Below the pieces are notes generated by a model. It did no database searches. It was not told where the DNA came from and worked only from the letters and a program-made list of their open reading frames with translations. From contig JAPPOV010000019.1 of the NCBI GenBank assembly GCA_028873595.1, positions 1-43,456 of the forward strand: 43,456 nt of DNA. The letters are read 5' to 3'. Every line of letters starts with the position of its first letter. Within the stretch, counting starts at the first letter, position 1. Below, in pieces: positions 39,542 through 43,456 of this stretch. The DNA comes from Gemmatimonadota bacterium (GTDB taxonomy: Bacteria > Gemmatimonadota > Gemmatimonadetes > Longimicrobiales > Gaopeijiaceae). Both the position numbers and the translations under genes were made by a program.

Positions 39542-41026
39542 TCAGGCAGCGGCCGGAGTCAGCTGCTGCTGGACGACGATACCGAGGCAGATGGCCCAAA
39601 ACGCGAGAGGGACAGCCCAAAGGGCTTCGCCCGCGTTCATCAGGACGATGGTCGACACAAGACAGTACGCGATCACGAGTAGCTCGATGAAGAAGCTCCA
39701 GTGCAACGGCACGCGATAGACGTCTGGCGCGGCATGCTCCGGGGTGATCTCACTCTGGACGTGATGCGCCTTGGGCGTACGAACGAACTCTCCCCCAGTC
39801 GACAGGAAGCCCTGAATCTGCCCTACCGTGTTGTTTACCATCAGCCCGATTCCGACACAGACACTCGACACGATCTGCGCGACAGAGCGGACTGTGAGCC
39901 CCTCGTCCCGCTCGATCACGGTGAGACCGAAGCTCACCGGGGCGACGAAGATGATAAGCGCCATGATCGCCTGCATGATCCAGAACACCGTCCGATCCAT
40001 ATACAAGACCGCCCAGGGCCAGAGCAGGAGGTTAGTCAGCAGGATCGGGTGGATTGCGTAGCCGGCCAGCAGGAACGCCTCGTCGAGCCGGTCGTTCAGT
40101 ATCTCGCGGGCGGACATGACGCGTGACGTGAGGAGTCGGAAGCACTGTGCGTTGCCCTTGGACCAGCGATGCTGCTGCTGCTTGAAGGCGCGCATATCCG
40201 CGGGCAGCTCGCTCACGACGGGTATGTCGCGCAGGTATCGTCCACGCCACCCGCGGAGTGCGCATCGGTAGCTCAGATCGAGGTCCTCGGTGAGCGTTTC
40301 CGCGGACCATCCACCTGCTTCGTCGATCGCTCTGCGGCGCCATATGCCACCAGAGCCGTTGAACGTCGCCACGTTACCGATGAAGGCGCGGGTCGGTTTC
40401 TGGACGAAGAAGTGTCGGTCGAGCAAGAGTGCCAGCGAGAAGGCCAGGAAGCCCCGAATCGGCTCACTCCATGCCCAGCGCGTCTGAACGAAGGCCACGT
40501 CCGGATCCTCAAATCCGTCACGCTCGATGAGCGTCGTTCGAAGAAAGGACGGGTCAGGCGCAAAGTCGGCGTCGAAGACCGCGACAAATTCAGCACTCGA
40601 CTGCGTCAGCCCCTCGGAGAGCGCACCTGCTTTGTAGCCGACTCTGTCTGCGCGACGGATGTGTTCAATACGAACGCCCTGCGCCTTCACGTCCGCGACC
40701 GTTCGAGCCGCGATTTCGAGTGTCTCGTCGTTCGAATCGTCGAGCACCTGAACGTCGAAACGATCCTTCGGGTAATCCTGCGCCGAGGCGGCTCGTATGA
40801 TCTGCTCGGCGGCCCGCCGTTCGTTGTAGAGCGGTAGTTGGATCGTGACGAGGGGAAACACGCCGTCCTCCGCTTCAGCGCGTCGTGCTCTCGGCCTGCT
40901 GGTCACGGTATCCCGGATCGTCTGCCGATTTCGCACAAAGCGCCAGAGCATCCGGAATTCTATCGCGGCGAAGGCCGCTCCCGTAAGTGCGGCGACCCCG
41001 TACAGGACGGTGATCAGGGATGACAT
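39542..41026 (-). CDS. CslA-like processive GT2 (beta-glycan synthase)
   Basis: 494 aa from ATG at 41026. N-terminal helix (VLYGVAALTGAAFAAIEF), then the processive GT2 domain: VTIQLPLYNERRAAEQIIRA, DVQVLDDSNDETLEIA (first Asp), AVFDADFAPDPSFL (DxD), TEDLDLSYRCALRGW (ED) and the QQQHRWSKGNAQCF acceptor/translocation motif (Q-x-x-R-W). Four or more C-terminal helices complete the channel. The set D, DxD, ED, QxxRW is full, so the enzyme should be active. Similarity to CslA mannan synthases and to CelA-type synthases is by motif memory; the polymer (glucan or mannan) is not fixed. Confidence 0.9.
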   Translation of the reverse strand: MSSLITVLYGVAALTGAAFAAIEFRMLWRFVRNRQTIRDTVTSRPRARRAEAEDGVFPLVTIQLPLYNERRAAEQIIRAASAQDYPKDRFDVQVLDDSNDETLEIAARTVADVKAQGVRIEHIRRADRVGYKAGALSEGLTQSSAEFVAVFDADFAPDPSFLRTTLIERDGFEDPDVAFVQTRWAWSEPIRGFLAFSLALLLDRHFFVQKPTRAFIGNVATFNGSGGIWRRRAIDEAGGWSAETLTEDLDLSYRCALRGWRGRYLRDIPVVSELPADMRAFKQQQHRWSKGNAQCFRLLTSRVMSAREILNDRLDEAFLLAGYAIHPILLTNLLLWPWAVLYMDRTVFWIMQAIMALIIFVAPVSFGLTVIERDEGLTVRSVAQIVSSVCVGIGLMVNNTVGQIQGFLSTGGEFVRTPKAHHVQSEITPEHAAPDVYRVPLHWSFFIELLVIAYCLVSTIVLMNAGEALWAVPLAFWAICLGIVVQQQLTPAAA

Positions 41027-41166
41027 CGGGCAGGACTCAGTGGCCTGAAGATCGCGAAAGGTCTGAACCTAGAGGGTATGAAGATTCCCGCCGGCACGGC
41101 ACCCCTGAGCACACGCGTTTGGGTGCAGGTTCAGGGTCGTTGGTTTCCCCCGCTCGACTTGTGAGG

Positions 41167-41373
41167 CTAGCGGCGGAAGCGGAAGAGAAAGATCGCTCCC
41201 ACCAGCGCGAAGCCGACCGCGGCCTTCATGATCGAGTCCCGATCCCACTCTTCCACTCGCGGGCTGCGGGTCCGTCGCTCCTGATCTACATGAATGCTGC
41301 AGTACGATGATCCGGTGCGGGTGTTTCGCGCGCAGCGTTCACCCTTCCTCGTCTTTCCCTCGCACTGTGCCAC
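41167..41373 (-). CDS. Zinc-knuckle plus transmembrane small protein (DUF5763-like)
   Basis: 68 aa from GTG at 41373, chosen because GCAGGAGGACGACC places GGAGGA about 5 nt before it. Residues about 4-28 give Cys-x-x-x-T-x-x-G-x-x-Cys ... G-x-x-Tyr-Cys-x-x-His (QCEGKTRKGERCARN, SSYCSIH), the DUF5763-type zinc-binding pattern. A C-terminal helix (AAVGFALVGAIFLF) ends in RFRR. The role is unknown; the layout suggests a zinc-knuckle domain tethered at the inner membrane. Divergent from the selenoprotein gene by 147 bp. Confidence 0.75.
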   Translation of the reverse strand: MAQCEGKTRKGERCARNTRTGSSYCSIHVDQERRTRSPRVEEWDRDSIMKAAVGFALVGAIFLFRFRR

Positions 41374-41520
41374 GGTCGTCCTCCTGCATCGCAGCGCTGA
41401 CACCAAACATCGGGCTCCTAGCTGGTACTACGATCCGGCGGTTGATTCGGTTCATGGAGTCGGTATCGCATCGCCGGCCGTGCCTTCCTGTGCCCTGACG
41501 TGCCACGTAGCTTCGCTACC

Positions 41521-42108
41521 ATGCCATACATCGAACAGGTACCGATCCGCGAAGCAAAGGGTCTTCTCAAGAAGCTCTTCGACGAGGCGCTTCAGCGCTC
41601 GGGGCGTGTGTGGCACATCGTCCAGATCATGAGTCAGAACCCGAGGGCGATGGACGCGTCGATGGGGCTATACGGCGCGATCATGTTCGGCTCCTCTCCG
41701 TTGACTCGATGGCAGCGCGAGATGCTGGCGGTCGTGACGTCGAAGGCGAACGACTGTTTCTACTGAACGCAGGCGCATGCGCATGACCTCCGGGCCGAGG
41801 TCGAGGAGCTGTTCGAGACGGAAGAGGAGCGGAATGCCTTCGTTCACGAAATTGCGAGCGACTGGCGGAGCGCGACCTTGAGCGAGGCGGATCAGGCGCT
41901 TTGCCGCTACGCTGAGTTACTGACGCACGATCAGCATTCGGCCGGCCGGCACTCGGTCGAAGAGCTGCGTGGACTCGGCTTCGATGATCGTGCCATCCAT
42001 GACGCCACACAGATCATCGGGTACTTCAACTACATCACACGGGTTGCCGACGGACTCGGTGTTGAACCCGAAGAATTCATCCAGCCGTGGGGGCTCGAAG
42101 CGGACTGA
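41521..42108 (+). CDS. AhpD-like peroxidase-related protein, putative selenoprotein (Sec at UGA)
   Basis: 195 aa from ATG at 41521 if UGA at 41764-41766 is read as residue 82. The active site reads NDC79-F-Y-U82-TQAH86, the place of the second Cys of the AhpD C-x-x-C-x-x-x-H motif. Spacing E67 to C79 (12) and U82 to H86 (4) equals AhpD's E118/C130 and C133/H137. Before the UGA: MPYIEQVPIREAKGLLKKLF and a LTRWQREMLAVVTSKAND helix; after it the frame runs open for 114 codons with family-like sequence (LRAEVEELFETEEERNAFVH, RAIHDATQIIGYFNYITRVA, GVEPEEFIQPWG), the ending of the peroxidase-related AhpD-like group. A candidate SECIS hairpin follows. AhpD-like selenoproteins are known from marine metagenomes. 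The role is thiol/selenol-dependent peroxide reduction. The window lacks selA, selB, selC and selD. Confidence 0.87.
41764..41766 (+). other. Recoded UGA (selenocysteine codon)
   Basis: In-frame TGA between Tyr (TAC) and Thr (ACG), replacing a Cys codon TGC/TGT at the C-x-x-C position. One base change (TGC to TGA) would give a normal Cys, so a mutation or read error must be excluded. Confidence 0.8.
41784..41803 (+). promoter_or_regulatory. Candidate bacterial SECIS stem-loop
   Basis: GACCTC (41785-41790) pairs perfectly with GAGGTC (41797-41802), with a U-G pair added at the base, and a 6-nt loop CGGGCC carries a G at position 2. The loop starts 24 nt after the UGA, within the 16-37 nt window known for bacterial SECIS elements, and the stem is entirely in the coding frame. 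SelB binding is inferred. Confidence 0.6.
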
Positions 42109-42124
42109 CGGGAGCTATATTTCG

Positions 42125-43153
42125 ATGCCCCACAACCCGCCGACCCAACCGGCACAGCACCCGCGATCGCACCGTATGGATACGAAGCGCCCGACCAGTC
42201 CCGCTGCCGAAGAGATCCTCGGTGGATACTTCCCCGTCCTTGACCACGGCTTTGTCTCGCTGGTCGACTACATGGGATCGGACGAAGACGTCGAGCGCGC
42301 GGCGCGGGTCAGCTACGGCTTTGGAACTCGCAAGGTCTCGCAGACTCGGGGGCTCGTTCGCTACCTGCGGCGTCATCGTCACACGACGCCGTCGGAGATG
42401 GTCGAGTTCAAGTTCCACTGCGCCATGCCGATGTTCGTGGCCCGTCAGTGGATCCGGCACCGAACCGCTTCCGTGAATGAGCTTTCGGCCCGCTATTCGC
42501 TGATGCCGCTGCTCTTCTATACGCCGCAGCAGGAGCAGTTCGAGCTGCAGAGTCGCTCGAACAAGCAGGGCCGCGAAGGTGGGGCGCCACCGGAGGTGTA
42601 CCAGGAGGCCGTGCGACGCTGGGAGGAACTTCGCACGGAGGCGGGCAGCGCGTATTCCTGGATGCTCGAAGAGGACGTCGCGCGCGAGCTTGCCCGAATC
42701 GACCTCCCGGTATCGACGTATACCCAGTGGTATTGGAAGATCGATCTCCACAACCTGCTTCACTTCCTGACGCTCCGGGTCGATCCGCGGGCGCAGTGGG
42801 AGATCCAGCAATTTGGGCGTGTGATCGCCGGTATGGTGAAGCGGGTGGCGCCGCTCTCGTACGAGGCATGGGTCGACTACGACCTGGGATCCGAACCACT
42901 CACCCGCGTCGAGCGCGAGCTCCTCTCCCGCGTCGTGCAGGGAGACGACGAAGGCATGCGAGCGCGTGACGGCGCAGGGGTCAGCATCGACGAGATGAAG
43001 GAAGCCGGACTGTCCCCCCGCGAGGCGCGCGAGCTGATGGAGAAGTTGCGTGCTCCGTCGATTCCGGAGTTCGACCTCGACGTGTCACGCATGGTCGACG
43101 CGGACACGATGGCCGAGAAGATGTATGAGGCGGTGCCGAGTAGCTTCGAGTAA
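42125..43153 (+). CDS. thyX: Flavin-dependent thymidylate synthase, extended form
   Basis: 342 aa from ATG at 42125, with GGGAG about 11 nt upstream (an ATG at 42176 is an alternative). The ThyX signature R111-H112-R113-x-x-S116-x-N118-E119-x-S121-x-R123-Y124 (RHRTASVNELSARYS) is intact and S121 is the RHRX7S serine. The enzyme makes dTMP from dUMP using FAD, NADPH and methylene-tetrahydrofolate. Typical ThyX is about 220-250 aa; this one has a ~90-residue C-terminal extension (for example GVSIDEMKEAGLSPREAREL) of unknown role. Starts 16 bp after the AhpD-like gene, so they are likely cotranscribed. No thyA is visible in the window. Confidence 0.95.
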   Translation: MPHNPPTQPAQHPRSHRMDTKRPTSPAAEEILGGYFPVLDHGFVSLVDYMGSDEDVERAARVSYGFGTRKVSQTRGLVRYLRRHRHTTPSEMVEFKFHCAMPMFVARQWIRHRTASVNELSARYSLMPLLFYTPQQEQFELQSRSNKQGREGGAPPEVYQEAVRRWEELRTEAGSAYSWMLEEDVARELARIDLPVSTYTQWYWKIDLHNLLHFLTLRVDPRAQWEIQQFGRVIAGMVKRVAPLSYEAWVDYDLGSEPLTRVERELLSRVVQGDDEGMRARDGAGVSIDEMKEAGLSPREARELMEKLRAPSIPEFDLDVSRMVDADTMAEKMYEAVPSSFE

Positions 43154-43198
43154 GCGCACGGAACGCTGCGCCGTGCGGGACCGCAGGGGCCGTCGGTC

Positions 43199-43456
43199 TT
43201 ATTTCACCCAGACGGTTTTCGCATTCGTGAATTCCAGGATGCCCAGCGGGCTCAGCTCTCGGCCGTATCCGCTCTCTTTCGTGCCGCCGAAGGGTAGCCG
43301 CGGGTCCGACTTCACGATCCCGTTCACGAAACAGTTGCCGGCGTCGAGAAGGTCGGCTGCGATCCTCTCTCCCCGTTCGGCATCGCCTGTGTAGATCGAA
43401 GCACCGAGGCCGAAGGCTGTGTCGTTGGCGATCCGAACGGCATCGTCATCGTCTCG
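43199..43456 (-). CDS. Partial aldehyde dehydrogenase (succinate-semialdehyde type), C-terminus
   Basis: The last 85 codons plus stop of a minus-strand gene whose start lies beyond the window. Sequence: FGLGASIYTGDAERGERIAA, GNCFVNGIVKSDPRLPFGGT and KESGYGRELSPLGILEFTNA followed by KTVWVK. This ending is that of NAD(P)-dependent succinate-semialdehyde and related aldehyde dehydrogenases. The catalytic Cys is not in the visible part. Convergent with thyX. Confidence 0.9.
   Translation of the reverse strand, partial: RDDDDAVRIANDTAFGLGASIYTGDAERGERIAADLLDAGNCFVNGIVKSDPRLPFGGTKESGYGRELSPLGILEFTNAKTVWVK

Noticed and set aside
41521..41766. Truncated 81-residue AhpD-like protein or pseudogene with a premature stop
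   Set aside because: The frame continues intact for 114 codons, the UGA stands exactly at the motif Cys, and the spacing of Glu67, Cys79 and His86 is canonical. A pseudogene or sequencing error remains possible and is stated as the main test in the finding.
1..43456. tRNA, rRNA, CRISPR and insertion sequences
   Set aside because: No cloverleaf T-loop pattern, rRNA stretch, regular repeat-spacer array or transposase motif was seen on either strand by eye; a dedicated scan would be needed to exclude diverged RNA genes.

Overview
The window looks like a piece of chromosome from an uncultured, GC-rich Gram-negative bacterium. The gene set (many exported lipoproteins, TolB-like/TPR proteins, exported M20 peptidases, carboxypeptidase-regulatory-domain proteins, a VPS10/BNR propeller, DUF1080 and Gfo/Idh/MocA proteins, amidohydrolase lipoproteins, LVIVD and DUF305 proteins) is what one meets in Gemmatimonadota and related groups. 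The assignment rests on gene content only and is moderate confidence. No tRNA, rRNA, CRISPR array, transposase or integrase was recognised.

Region 1 (1 to about 10.4 kb) is visibly poorer in GC in places (24 of 60 bases in 1261-1320, against 42 of 60 in 12481-12540) and consists of small single genes, mostly on the minus strand: lipoproteins, NTF2/SnoaL-like proteins, a tandem pair of secreted paralogues, small membrane proteins, an XRE-type regulator with an overlapping partner, a TolB-like/TPR protein and an AiiA-type metallo-beta-lactamase lipoprotein. Its intergenic DNA is stereotyped. A ~50-bp element beginning TTTGACA lies just upstream of at least four minus-strand genes (diverged copies before three more), next to near-identical terminator hairpins (CCCGTCTC stem) and a 41-bp repeat block. 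A 658-bp gene-free stretch (10298-10955) with two structured inverted repeats separates this region from the next.

Region 2 (10.9-30.7 kb) is catabolic and exported. It holds a translationally coupled Tat-exported Gfo/Idh/MocA oxidoreductase with two DUF1080 proteins (probable 3-keto-glycoside processing), an amidohydrolase lipoprotein, a DUF305/LVIVD pair, an aminotransferase, a nitroreductase, an exported M20 peptidase, two tandem carboxypeptidase-regulatory-domain paralogues, a VPS10/BNR propeller and a DUF1343 (NamZ-like) muramidase, then two tandem small secreted paralogues.

Region 3 (30.7-41.0 kb) contains a three-gene overlapping minus-strand operon (ACSF3/MatB-like malonyl/acyl-CoA synthetase, SSS symporter, membrane protein with repeated winged-helix-like modules). 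It is followed by a surface-glycan neighbourhood: GT2 transferase, ABC exporter, GT8-like transferase and a CslA-like processive GT2.

Region 4 (41.1-43.4 kb) has a small zinc-knuckle membrane protein, then the most striking gene of the window: an AhpD-like protein whose C-x-x-C active site is read C-F-Y-UGA. The frame stays open for 114 codons past the UGA, the family's catalytic Glu and His are kept at canonical spacing, and a stem-loop with a G-bearing loop starts 18 nt after the UGA. This is best read as a selenoprotein (Sec at residue 82). It is followed 16 bp later by thyX, and the window ends in the C-terminus of an aldehyde dehydrogenase of the succinate-semialdehyde type.
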